From positions 1 to 14,371 of the forward strand of contig CAZILN010000033.1 of the NCBI GenBank assembly GCA_964540005.1: DNA of 14,371 bases, written 5' to 3'. Origin of the DNA: CAZILN01 sp964540005 (GTDB taxonomy: Bacteria; Bacteroidota; Bacteroidia; Bacteroidales; SM23-62). A program made the position numbers and the translations under genes. This document shows, in pieces, positions 1-6,512 of the stretch (positions are counted from its first letter, which is position 1; every line of letters begins with the position of its first letter). Below the pieces are notes generated by a model. The model was not told the origin of the DNA and did not search any database. It saw only the letters and a list, made by a program, of their open reading frames with translations.

Positions 1-1
1 C

Positions 2-334
2 TTACATCCGAGATACTATTATGTTGATGTATGGCACGAATACTATAATAACTGGCAACTGGCTGATGAGGACGTTGGTTTTATTGAAACAGACAGGCTG
101 TTTGCCAACGAAATGAATTATTTCATCGCTTATGTTGATTACGTGCCTCCTGCTTTTAAGAGTGAAGGAGAAGGCAGACCGGAGAAAAACATGAAAATCA
201 TGAAACTTGAGAAACTGGATAAAAGGGAATACCAGGAAAGGTTGGGGAAAATTGAAGAAATGGTCAAAGAGAGAAAGATTGAGTATAAAAATGAGGCCGA
301 ACACCAGGACCCGGTCAAAATAAAAAAGAAATAA
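2..334 (+). CDS. Unidentified protein, C-terminal part (5' end outside window)
   Basis: This frame is open from the left edge to a TAA at 332-334, giving 110 residues with no start inside the window. The first ATG, at 113, lies in the middle of a continuous reading frame and is probably not the true start. The first half is rich in Tyr, Trp and Asp (YYYVDVWHEYYNNWQ) and looks like a folded domain. The second half, from about residue 55, is a highly charged Lys/Glu stretch likely to be helical or coiled, ending in a lysine-rich tail. I do not recognise the family and infer no function. A strong terminator lies about 120 nt downstream, consistent with this being the last gene of its transcript. 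Confidence 0.6.
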   Translation, partial: LHPRYYYVDVWHEYYNNWQLADEDVGFIETDRLFANEMNYFIAYVDYVPPAFKSEGEGRPEKNMKIMKLEKLDKREYQERLGKIEEMVKERKIEYKNEAEHQDPVKIKKK

Positions 335-453
335 AATAAGCAGGATAAAAGAGAACTTTTTTCAGGAATCAGCGTATAATCAATCAGTTCAAATGTAACT
401 TTTCATAGATTACAGGTTTTAGGTTTAGACAATAATGTGGTGATTCTCAAAGG

Positions 454-483
454 ACCTCCGGTCATAAAAGGCCGGAGGTTTTT
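454..483 (+). terminator. Rho-independent terminator
   Basis: A perfect 8-bp stem (ACCTCCGG at 454-461 with CCGGAGGT at 472-479) encloses a 10-nt loop and runs into a T tract (479-483, followed by AATTTTG). It would end transcription from the gene at the left edge and insulate the tRNA leader region that follows. The rest of 335-530 shows no coding potential on either strand. Confidence 0.85.
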
Positions 484-530
484 AATTTTGTATATAATTT
501 ATAAATTTGCATGCCCTTTTAGAGTTCAGT

Positions 531-597
531 CCGGATGGCAGGGCCGACCGCCAGGAAATGCTCCGGTGGAGCATTTCAGGAAGGAGCCGGCCTGTGG
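531..597 (+). repeat. Structured repeat element, copy 1 (leader of tRNA-Leu CAG)
   Basis: This copy aligns without gaps to 829-895, with about 58 of 67 positions identical. Its core is a perfect 10-bp inverted repeat, GAAATGCTCC (555-564), loop GGT, GGAGCATTTC (568-577). Flanking segments (GGCAGGGCCGACC and GGAGCCGGCCTG) can extend it as an imperfect outer stem. The core starts 126 nt before the mature tRNA-Leu(CAG). It may be a transcribed leader structure, or one copy of a dispersed intergenic repeat that happens to occur twice here. Its function is unknown. Confidence 0.75.
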
Positions 598-653
598 CGG
601 TTGTCAATTCCTCCATTCAGTGAAAGATAAGTTGATTAAGATGGGGTTAAAAA

Positions 654-665
654 GTTCTTTAATTT
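654..665 (+). promoter_or_regulatory. boxA-like antitermination motif before tRNA-Leu(CAG)
   Basis: GTTCTTTAATTT lies 27 nt upstream of the mature tRNA 5' end and resembles the boxA sequence of bacterial stable-RNA leaders (E. coli form GCTCTTTAACA), which binds NusB-NusE. The second tRNA-Leu has the same motif at almost the same distance, inside a wider shared block beginning TGGGG about 12 nt earlier. Conservation between the two leaders supports function. The antitermination role is inferred. Confidence 0.45.
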
Positions 666-680
666 AGTATGTCATTATTT

Positions 681-764
681 GCCCAGATGGCGGAATTGGT
701 AGACGCGCTAGTTTCAGGGACTAGTGTACGCAAGTACGTGCAGGTTCGAGTCCTGTTCTGGGCA
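681..764 (+). tRNA. tRNA-Leu (anticodon CAG)
   Basis: A class II tRNA of 84 nt. The acceptor stem GCCCAGA (681-687) pairs with TCTGGGC (757-763), followed by discriminator A764. The D-arm contains GGTAGACGCGC. The anticodon stem CTAGT/ACTAG encloses loop TTCAGGG with anticodon CAG at 715-717. A long variable arm follows (GTACGCAAGTAC), then a T-arm with GTTCGAGTC. The long variable arm and the A73 discriminator fit leucine. CCA is not encoded, so it must be added after transcription. It reads CUG codons. Confidence 0.96.
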
Positions 765-828
765 CTGAAAATCCCTCAAAGTCAGAGATTGATGATTTTG
801 GGATTTTGCAATTTAATTGACAACAAGC

Positions 829-895
829 CCAGGTGGCGGGGCCGACCGTGACGAAATGCTCCGGTGGAGCATTTCAGGGAGGAACCGGACTGTGG
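829..895 (+). repeat. Structured repeat element, copy 2 (leader of tRNA-Leu GAG)
   Basis: This is the second copy of the element at 531-597. The hairpin GAAATGCTCC (853-862), GGT, GGAGCATTTC (866-875) is fully conserved, while most differences lie in the flanks. The core starts 127 nt before the tRNA-Leu(GAG), against 126 nt in copy 1, so element, spacer and tRNA appear to have been duplicated together with a period of about 298 nt. The left edge (827-839) also matches the first 13 nt of the tRNA-Leu genes. No open reading frame crosses the element convincingly. Confidence 0.75.
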
Positions 896-951
896 GGTGA
901 GCCAATTGCGCCACCCATAATTGGATAGAGTGACACTGTTTGGGGATATAC

Positions 952-963
952 GTTCTTTACATT
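952..963 (+). promoter_or_regulatory. boxA-like antitermination motif before tRNA-Leu(GAG)
   Basis: GTTCTTTACATT lies 28 nt upstream of the mature tRNA. It matches the motif at 654-665 in nine of its first ten positions and shares the preceding TGGGG block (941-945). It fits the boxA pattern of stable-RNA leaders. The role is inferred from resemblance and paired conservation. Confidence 0.45.
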
Positions 964-979
964 AAAATACCATCAAAAT

Positions 980-1065
980 GCCCAGGTGGCGGAATTGGTA
1001 GACGCGCTAGGTTGAGGGCCTAGTGACCGCTTTTGGTCGTGCAAGTTCGATTCTTGTCCTGGGCA
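980..1065 (+). tRNA. tRNA-Leu (anticodon GAG)
   Basis: A class II tRNA of 86 nt. The acceptor GCCCAGG (980-986) pairs with CCTGGGC (1058-1064), with discriminator A1065. The anticodon stem CTAGG/CCTAG encloses loop TTGAGGG with anticodon GAG at 1014-1016. The long variable arm (GACCGCTTTTGGTC) forms a 5-bp stem, and the T-arm carries GTTCGATTC. CCA is not encoded. It reads CUC and CUU codons. Its body is very similar to the tRNA-Leu at 681-764, which fits a duplicated gene whose anticodon and variable arm diverged. Confidence 0.96.
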
Positions 1066-1079
1066 CTACTTCTCTAAGT

Positions 1080-1105
1080 ATTACCGGAAACTTCCTGACG
1101 GTAAT
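1080..1105. terminator. Possible terminator hairpin between tRNA-Leu and GH10
   Basis: ATTACCG (1080-1086) and CGGTAAT (1099-1105) form a 7-bp stem with a 12-nt loop, between the end of the tRNA and the convergent stop codon of the GH10 gene. The plus strand continues TGTTT, a weak T tract. The minus strand has none. It may end the tRNA transcript, but the large loop makes this uncertain. Confidence 0.35.
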
Positions 1106-1108
1106 TGT

Positions 1109-2485
1109 TTAATCCCTGACAGTAAAAACCCAGTTGTTGGCTTCATCTTCTCTTACATGTATGGGATATGAAAATATCTTGCCGTCTGAACTGGTGAGCG
1201 TGACAGAATATTTCCCATAGAATCCCCTGAAGTTTACCCTTCCATCTTTATCTACAGGCATGGAAACCCTGGTGTTCCATGTTTCATTTATAAGCTCATC
1301 AAGCATGTTGTATACGGGTTTGGGCCGGTATTCCTCATCAACCAGTCCGCCACCGGGCAGCCAGATATTCCTGTCTGAAAATCCCCACCAGTTAACGGAT
1401 GTTACAGCCGGATGGCCGAAACACAATCGCACAAACTGTTCAGTAAATTCGGTCTGTGCTTCTGATGTCCAGTTGCCCTCGCGCCAGCCTCCGGTGATCG
1501 GTACACCTGAGGATTGAGGATGAAATTCTGTAATGTGAAGAGTCAGTCCAAGGCTGGCATAAAGATCAAAGGTTTCCCATACTTCCTCAGGTGCGAACCA
1601 ATCCTGCCGGGGTTCATGGGCCTGTATGCCTATATCTGAAAAAGGGGCCTTCCTGGATTGCAATTCCTTCAATAATTCAAAATACCGCAGGCGCACCTTT
1701 TCGTCGGCAATGGTCCTGTATTCATTGATCATCAGTGTCGCTTCCGGGTTGGCTTTATGGGCCCATAGCAGGGCATTTTCCACATAATCGGCGATCTCAG
1801 GAATGGGATCTTCAACACCCCAGTCATTTTCATCATCGATGTTCCTGATTTTATTGTCCCAAGACTTTACATTAACCGGTTCATTAACTACATCCCACAG
1901 TTCAATTCTATCCTTGAAACCACTGACTGTGTTAAGGACACGGGCCTTGAGCAGTTCTTCGGTTTCCTGCAGACTGTATCCCCTTAACCATTGAGGAACT
2001 CCAGAGCGGCATGCCCAGACCAGGGGGTGGCCTTTGGTGGTAATATCATTTTCCTGACACCATCCTATTACCGGTTGTGAAGCCTCCCATGCAGGCATTC
2101 CCTGGGTCCGTTCATAGCTAGGCCAGTAGAAGGGGAATACGGCCAGGTTAAATATCCTTTTAAACTGTTGCTTAAACAGCTCGGGCTGGTACGTATCAGA
2201 CTGCCTGATCAAGTCAAAGATGATACAGCCAAACAAAAAGTCATGTGTTTCCTGGGTAATTACAACTGAGGCATTATCGAGGGCGTTTCCTTCTTCTGTG
2301 AGAAATTTCAGGCTGGCGTCACCTTTGCGGTATTTTTCAATGTTTTCGTCAGCCTGCTTCATCAGCCTGGATTCCACTTCCTCAGCGGATTGAGCTTTTG
2401 CGGGCTTCACGAGGAGAACTGATGTACTGATTATGAGCATTAGGGCAAACAGCCTGAGTGGAGAATGATGGGTAATGTTTTCCAT
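1109..2485 (-). CDS. Secreted GH10 family endo-beta-1,4-xylanase
   Basis: This is a 458-residue glycoside hydrolase family 10 protein. GH10 enzymes cut internal beta-1,4 bonds of xylan by a retaining mechanism. The N-terminus is a signal peptide with probable cleavage after AKA (about residue 31), so it acts outside the cytoplasm. Residues 45-90 form the beta-rich pre-domain often seen before GH10 barrels (IEKYRKGDASLKF, HDFLFG). Hallmarks of the barrel are KGHPLVW (151-157), the acid/base Glu202 in WDVVNEP, the nucleophile Glu320 in HITEFH, and WWGFSD (366-371). Residues about 400-458 look like a small C-terminal beta domain. The length fits the family. It starts 48 nt after the GH20 stop and is probably cotranscribed with it. 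Xylan is the expected substrate but is not proven by sequence. Confidence 0.92.
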   Translation of the reverse strand: MENITHHSPLRLFALMLIISTSVLLVKPAKAQSAEEVESRLMKQADENIEKYRKGDASLKFLTEEGNALDNASVVITQETHDFLFGCIIFDLIRQSDTYQPELFKQQFKRIFNLAVFPFYWPSYERTQGMPAWEASQPVIGWCQENDITTKGHPLVWACRSGVPQWLRGYSLQETEELLKARVLNTVSGFKDRIELWDVVNEPVNVKSWDNKIRNIDDENDWGVEDPIPEIADYVENALLWAHKANPEATLMINEYRTIADEKVRLRYFELLKELQSRKAPFSDIGIQAHEPRQDWFAPEEVWETFDLYASLGLTLHITEFHPQSSGVPITGGWREGNWTSEAQTEFTEQFVRLCFGHPAVTSVNWWGFSDRNIWLPGGGLVDEEYRPKPVYNMLDELINETWNTRVSMPVDKDGRVNFRGFYGKYSVTLTSSDGKIFSYPIHVREDEANNWVFTVRD

Positions 2486-2533
2486 GGTCTTTCAGATTTG
2501 TTAGATTGAGTTTTTTCTATTGCATCTATTAAA

Positions 2534-4594
2534 TTATAAAAGTACTTTCTGGAGTTTTTCCAGGAATAATATTTCGGCCATGAATTGCCAGTCGAATGTT
2601 CTTGACTGGTTTGCCAGGTGATGATGATGATCCTGATCGAGAATATAATCCTGAGGTTTTATCAATATTCTTGTTTCCCCGTAGATCTCTTCCAGTTCTT
2701 TCCTGATTGTATTGAAGTCCTCAGGGAGTTTCCTGAGCTTGTTTAATGCTGCTGATTCCTCCTGTTCGTTCTGTGCAGCATCGTAAGCTCCCAGGGCCAG
2801 TAGTGCCTCTGGTGAGAACCCTGCCATTTTGTTTACCTGCTTATAAATTCTAAGGGTATACTGGCCTCGGACCGCATGTGACTGCATGGTCCTGATCTTT
2901 AAATCAATACTGTCACAATCCTGCAACATAATTTCTGCCTGCTTGAGCAATGCTGCATGCTTATCGCTCCAGGCACCTTTATTGCTTTTGTCAGGCAGGT
3001 CAATTACCGCTTCTGAGGGTGATTCCATTTCCTTTATGTAGTTCCGGTTGTTTTCTTTCAATAATGCATTATCCCAGAAAGCTACCGGTTTTTCCAGCTG
3101 ATCGATAAATGCATACTCATCAGGTGAAAGTTCAAATGAAAACTCCCTTTGACGGTATGCAGCCTTAATCTCTTCTTTTGTTCTTTTTAAGCCTGTCCAG
3201 GTATATTCTGCAAAAGCAATAATCCCGCGTTTATATAATTCGAAATGAGGAGAGTCATCGTCCCAGAGGGTCAGCAGCAATCCATCCAGCTCATTGTCAA
3301 TGGAGATCTGTGCAAAACTTTCTATGTTGTTCATGTTGCTCTGGTTCCGGGGCATTAAAACCCACCTGGTCTGGCCGGCGGTTGCACCCATGACCTTGAG
3401 CCCGTTTTCCTTGAACCATGTCATAGCTTTACTGTTTCCAACTGTCTGAGGAGTGGAATAGTTCCAGCGCATGTAAATACAGTTTTTCGGGAAGCGGTCA
3501 AGAAACTCAAGAAGTGTAGGCTCATTTTCTTCCCAGAGTTGAAGCACTTCTTCTTCGGTGAGTTCAGTGTTATATATTGGCCTGTACACATTGGCATATT
3601 TCAGGGGCATATCATCCCAGAAAATGGGGATGCGTCCGTGTTCTTCGGCAAACCGGCATACCTTATCCAGCCATATCATTTGCAGATCCAGGGCAGACAT
3701 CCCGCTGCCCCGTCCGGTAGTATGTACTTCATCACCCCCGACATGTAAATACCTGCCATGGGGTGTTGCATCAATAGCATCAAGGTAAAGATCAAACTGT
3801 ACATCATAGGTCTCCGGATTGAGGGGATTAAATGCCCAGTCACTCTGCAGGTCATCCCGCAGATCTTTGTAGATGTCATGCTTAAGAATGAAGGAGGCGT
3901 GCCCGAGACCCTGGATCAGGGGGCTTATTTCAATATTTCGTTTCATAGCATACTCACCGAGCTTCTTCCATTCATCTATGCTCAGGGCATCCGCCGATCC
4001 CACTGCAGGCTGCCGTTCATACTTCAGCTTATCTTCCATTTCAGCAATTATGGCATTCACTTTATACCCTGCCAGTTTATCCATCAGCTTATAATAATAT
4101 TCAATCTTTTCCCTATGGTGTTTGACATCAATATGTATTGCCCTGTATGAGAGCAAGGGGAAATCCTTAATGTTGCACAAAGGCAGGGGGACAGCCTGTT
4201 CCTGGGCATCTTCCATTAGCTGTTCCAGTGTCATGAATGCATACAGCAATCCGGCTTCATCCCTGGCACTGATTCTTATCCGGTCCTTTATAATATTGAG
4301 GGTATATCCTTCTGCCTTAATATCCAGGGATTCATCAATGTCGTATAGAATCTGAGCTTCTGATGGATTGTCTGTGGCCTGGATGTTTTTAAGTATTTCA
4401 CCCCGGACAGGAAGATCAGTTTCACCGAGGGCATGATAATGTATAATATCACGGCTGTTAAGGACACTGCTACCTGTAATCTCAAAGTGCTGAGGCTGGG
4501 GGAGGAGTTTAAAATCCCCTGCCGTTTTATTGGATGAGGTACAGGAGAAAAGTAAGAAAATGCATGAAGATAGAATCGCGGCTTGTGCTTTCAT
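2534..4594 (-). CDS. GH20 family beta-N-acetylhexosaminidase-like lipoprotein
   Basis: This is a 686-residue glycoside hydrolase family 20 protein. Such enzymes remove terminal beta-linked GlcNAc or GalNAc by substrate-assisted catalysis. A lipobox LFS-C18 marks it as a lipoprotein. The residues after the cysteine (TSSNK) are not acidic, so surface export is not indicated. Residues about 28-145 match the GH20b N-terminal domain, ending at the typical FPLLSYRAIHID entry into the barrel. The catalytic pair Asp288-Glu289 sits in HVGGDEVH. LWDDDSPHFELY supplies further barrel residues. The roughly 200-residue C-terminal region is mostly helical and unassigned. It contains a run of four histidines near its end. 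The sulfotransferase gene lies just upstream and GH10 just downstream, all on the same strand. The exact glycan is unknown. Confidence 0.9.
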   Translation of the reverse strand: MKAQAAILSSCIFLLFSCTSSNKTAGDFKLLPQPQHFEITGSSVLNSRDIIHYHALGETDLPVRGEILKNIQATDNPSEAQILYDIDESLDIKAEGYTLNIIKDRIRISARDEAGLLYAFMTLEQLMEDAQEQAVPLPLCNIKDFPLLSYRAIHIDVKHHREKIEYYYKLMDKLAGYKVNAIIAEMEDKLKYERQPAVGSADALSIDEWKKLGEYAMKRNIEISPLIQGLGHASFILKHDIYKDLRDDLQSDWAFNPLNPETYDVQFDLYLDAIDATPHGRYLHVGGDEVHTTGRGSGMSALDLQMIWLDKVCRFAEEHGRIPIFWDDMPLKYANVYRPIYNTELTEEEVLQLWEENEPTLLEFLDRFPKNCIYMRWNYSTPQTVGNSKAMTWFKENGLKVMGATAGQTRWVLMPRNQSNMNNIESFAQISIDNELDGLLLTLWDDDSPHFELYKRGIIAFAEYTWTGLKRTKEEIKAAYRQREFSFELSPDEYAFIDQLEKPVAFWDNALLKENNRNYIKEMESPSEAVIDLPDKSNKGAWSDKHAALLKQAEIMLQDCDSIDLKIRTMQSHAVRGQYTLRIYKQVNKMAGFSPEALLALGAYDAAQNEQEESAALNKLRKLPEDFNTIRKELEEIYGETRILIKPQDYILDQDHHHHLANQSRTFDWQFMAEILFLEKLQKVLL

Positions 4595-4705
4595 GATGTT
4601 GAATATTTATTTGGATGCAGGCTATTAATACAGTTTTAAGAATTGTATTGCTTGCAGAACTCCCAGTCCTTCTCGTAATACCTTTTTATCTGCTCCAGGT
4701 CCTGT

Positions 4706-5302
4706 TTATTTTTTTGACTGAGTAATGATTTTCCGGAGATTATAAAACCGGGGATCAGAGAACTGAAAAAAGCAATAATATGCAGCAGATCCCATGGAGC
4801 AATTCATGTATTTGGTTAACTGTTCCAGAAAGACCTCCGGATCCTCTTTCAATACATCATGGGTTATAATTAATGATTTATGCCTGCATATTTTTTCAAT
4901 ATACTCAATCTTATTTCTATAGAATAATTGCTGACGTTTCAGGTAACCTGTGTCGGATTCAATATCGATGAATTCTTCAAAATACTCCCGTCCGAATTTC
5001 CTGAGGCGGTACCTGTACTTTGATAAGATCCAGTCATCATGTCTCCTGATGAACAGGATTATCCTGGCAGAGGGGAATAGCTTTAATATTTCATCAACAG
5101 TTTGTTCCAGGCCTTTGTCTTTCTCAGAAGTGAATAAGTATTTCCCGGTAAGGCCATTAGTACTGAGTTGCTTATACTTATGGAACTGGTGCTTTGGGTA
5201 AAATGTAACTTCAGAGAGATTGGGAAAAATTTCTTTTTGAAAGAATGTGGAGGCAACCTTGGGCATGCCCAGATGAAAATATATTTCGAAATCCTGGTTC
5301 AT
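4706..5302 (-). CDS. Sulfotransferase family protein, C-terminus lost by frameshift
   Basis: This protein resembles PAPS-dependent sulfotransferases, which transfer sulfate to hydroxyl groups of carbohydrates or other acceptors. GMPKVAST (residues 12-19 from the chosen start) is the 5'-phosphosulfate-binding loop, and RIILFIRRHDDWILSKY (about 80-96) is the 3'-phosphate-binding segment. I chose the ATG at 5300-5302, which puts the loop close to the N-terminus as usual. An ATG at 5371 would add 23 residues running through a repeat cluster. The frame ends at 4706 in an A7 run (minus strand). With one A fewer, it would continue with IKRYYEKDWEFCKQYNS to a stop at 4636, a plausible sulfotransferase C-terminus. 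The break may be a real mutation or a homopolymer sequencing error. Restored, it would end 41 nt before the GH20 gene. Confidence 0.75.
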   Translation of the reverse strand: MNQDFEIYFHLGMPKVASTFFQKEIFPNLSEVTFYPKHQFHKYKQLSTNGLTGKYLFTSEKDKGLEQTVDEILKLFPSARIILFIRRHDDWILSKYRYRLRKFGREYFEEFIDIESDTGYLKRQQLFYRNKIEYIEKICRHKSLIITHDVLKEDPEVFLEQLTKYMNCSMGSAAYYCFFQFSDPRFYNLRKIITQSKK

Positions 5303-5352
5303 AGAGTAAATTCTCAGCCGCCGTATTACCTGAATAGACCTTTGAAGGTATA

Positions 5353-5418
5353 ACTTGTAATGACTTGTCAAAATATTACCTGTAACGACCTGTCATTCGC
5401 TTGTCCAGGCCGGCTTGT
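5353..5418. repeat. Cluster of ACYTGT hexamers upstream of sulfotransferase
   Basis: Two 17-nt units, ACTTGTAATGACTTGTC (5353-5369) and ACCTGTAACGACCTGTC (5378-5394), differ only by three C/T changes. Each contains two ACYTGT hexamers spaced by 10 nt. Two further GCTTGT hexamers follow at 5399 and 5413. Starts at 5353, 5363, 5378, 5388, 5399 and 5413 are roughly one helical turn, or slightly more, apart. The cluster lies between the GNAT and sulfotransferase genes, where a promoter or operator for the minus-strand sulfotransferase-GH20-GH10 unit would be expected. A regulator-binding array is one reading, and a short degenerate tandem repeat is the other. Confidence 0.5.
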
Positions 5419-5425
5419 AAAGTTA

Positions 5426-6211
5426 CTATCTTTTTGCAGCAATACGCCTCCTGATCCTTTTGCGTATTTTTTCATACGACTGGGGAGGCCCGGTAGTGAT
5501 CTCCTTACCGTCAATAAATATTCCATCAATTATTCCCCATTCATTTATCACATCCCTGTCAAGTGTATCATACTCCTTTAATTCAATTTTGTCTTCAAAT
5601 TCCTTTATGGCTCTCAGGGTCCTCTCATGGGTAATGTTCATGGCCGGGCACCACCCGTTTCTGAACATTGAAATATCAACTTTTTCCTTTCCTTTTCCGG
5701 GCTTTTTCTTTGTTCGTATGAAGCTGGGTTTAATTGCTTTCTCACTGAACGGTTTCCATACTAATCTCATGATCCCTTTTCTATCAACCACTTTATATCC
5801 TTGTCGTTTAAACCAGGAGGCCTTCATCCAGACCGGTATACCAAGTCCCCAAGCAACCAGGCCGTTTGCACCAAGTTCTCTGCAGTCCTCTTCTGCAGCT
5901 TTCAATAAGGCCTTACCCATACCCTTTTTTCTAAAATCCCCCCTGCCTTCTTTATATCCATGAACCCAGATGCACAGAATGGCGTACAGATTCTCTCCCT
6001 CAAATATTGAATGTTCAATTGGCAGATATTGTATCATGCCGCCTGTAACATCATTTTCATCCACTGCAAATTTTACTCTGACTCCCTTATCTTTCATGCG
6101 TGCATACCATTGTTGCTTGTGATTGCCGGCTTCCTTCATTTCTTCCGACCAGTCTTCAAGGCAACAGTAATACAGGGATTGGGTCTCCGATGAAATATCT
6201 ACTATTTTCAT
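5426..6211 (-). CDS. GNAT acetyltransferase with C-terminal YoaP/thioredoxin-like domain
   Basis: A 261-residue two-domain protein. Residues about 1-155 match a GNAT N-acetyltransferase, with the acetyl-CoA pyrophosphate-binding motif RKKGMG at 94-99 followed by the helix ALLKAAEEDCRELGANG. A Lys/Gly-rich linker (about 166-178) leads to a second domain at 180-255 with GWCPAMN (Cys188) near its start and IIDGIFIDGKEI later. This pattern fits the thioredoxin-like YoaP-type tail attached to some acetyltransferases. A single cysteine at the active-site position argues against disulfide oxidoreductase activity. The acetyl acceptor is unknown. The cytoplasm is the expected location, since no signal peptide is seen. 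It ends about 120 nt before the sulfotransferase start and is probably an independent gene. Confidence 0.8.
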   Translation of the reverse strand: MKIVDISSETQSLYYCCLEDWSEEMKEAGNHKQQWYARMKDKGVRVKFAVDENDVTGGMIQYLPIEHSIFEGENLYAILCIWVHGYKEGRGDFRKKGMGKALLKAAEEDCRELGANGLVAWGLGIPVWMKASWFKRQGYKVVDRKGIMRLVWKPFSEKAIKPSFIRTKKKPGKGKEKVDISMFRNGWCPAMNITHERTLRAIKEFEDKIELKEYDTLDRDVINEWGIIDGIFIDGKEITTGPPQSYEKIRKRIRRRIAAKR

Positions 6212-6275
6212 AACATGCTCTGTTTAAAAATTATTCCCGGGAGCCGTATATATTAGCACCAGGGGTATTAGTGGT

Positions 6276-6500
6276 TCAGGTCTCAAGTCCTTTTACCATG
6301 ATGCTGTTACATTCTGCAGCCTTTAACCTGAATCTTAATATGTTCTGATATTCGTCCGATTCATACCAGTCATTAAAGTCTGCTATGTTGTCAAATATGA
6401 TCAGGATTGTCCTGGTATAGTCCCAATTCCCTTCCAGTAAAACCGGATCATTGTTCTTAAGTTATTGTAATTCTGTCGCTTTTAGCTCATTTGCCTGGCA
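6276..6500 (-). pseudogene. DUF1330 family remnant, N-terminus missing
   Basis: On the minus strand, the frame from about 6461 to a TGA at 6276-6278 encodes the second half of a DUF1330 protein. Recognisable blocks are VLLEGNWDYTRTILIIFD, DFNDWYESDEYQNILRFR and AAECNSIMVKGLE, matching the usual LEGDW, the F-x-W/Y-Y-x-S-x-E-Y-Q segment and the final R-x-x-A-A-E block. There is no start codon, and an in-frame TAA interrupts the frame at 6462-6464. The roughly 45 N-terminal residues usual for this 95-100-residue family are absent, and the GT32 stop codon lies at 6513 just upstream. It is therefore a truncated, non-functional remnant. Family assignment is by eye but the motif run is characteristic. 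Confidence 0.6.
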
Positions 6501-6512
6501 GTGTTCATAATT

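Noticed and set aside
437..851. Short open frames across the tRNA and repeat region
   Set aside because: They run through a terminator, the structured repeats and a tRNA gene, and show no protein-like sequence.
681..1065. Integrated element using the tRNA-Leu 3' ends as attachment sites
   Set aside because: No integrase and no second copy of a tRNA 3' end were found elsewhere in the window; the two genes are better explained by tandem duplication.
3539..4355. Several plus-strand open frames opposite the GH20 gene
   Set aside because: They mirror a strongly supported coding sequence and carry no recognisable motifs of their own.
5303..5371. Longer start for the sulfotransferase at 5371
   Set aside because: It would place the phosphosulfate-binding loop unusually far from the N-terminus and run through the ACYTGT repeat cluster; the ATG at 5302 fits the family better.
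5460..5963. A 167-codon plus-strand frame opposite the GNAT gene
   Set aside because: The GNAT reading has a clear acetyl-CoA motif; the opposite frame has no family features and is explained as a shadow.
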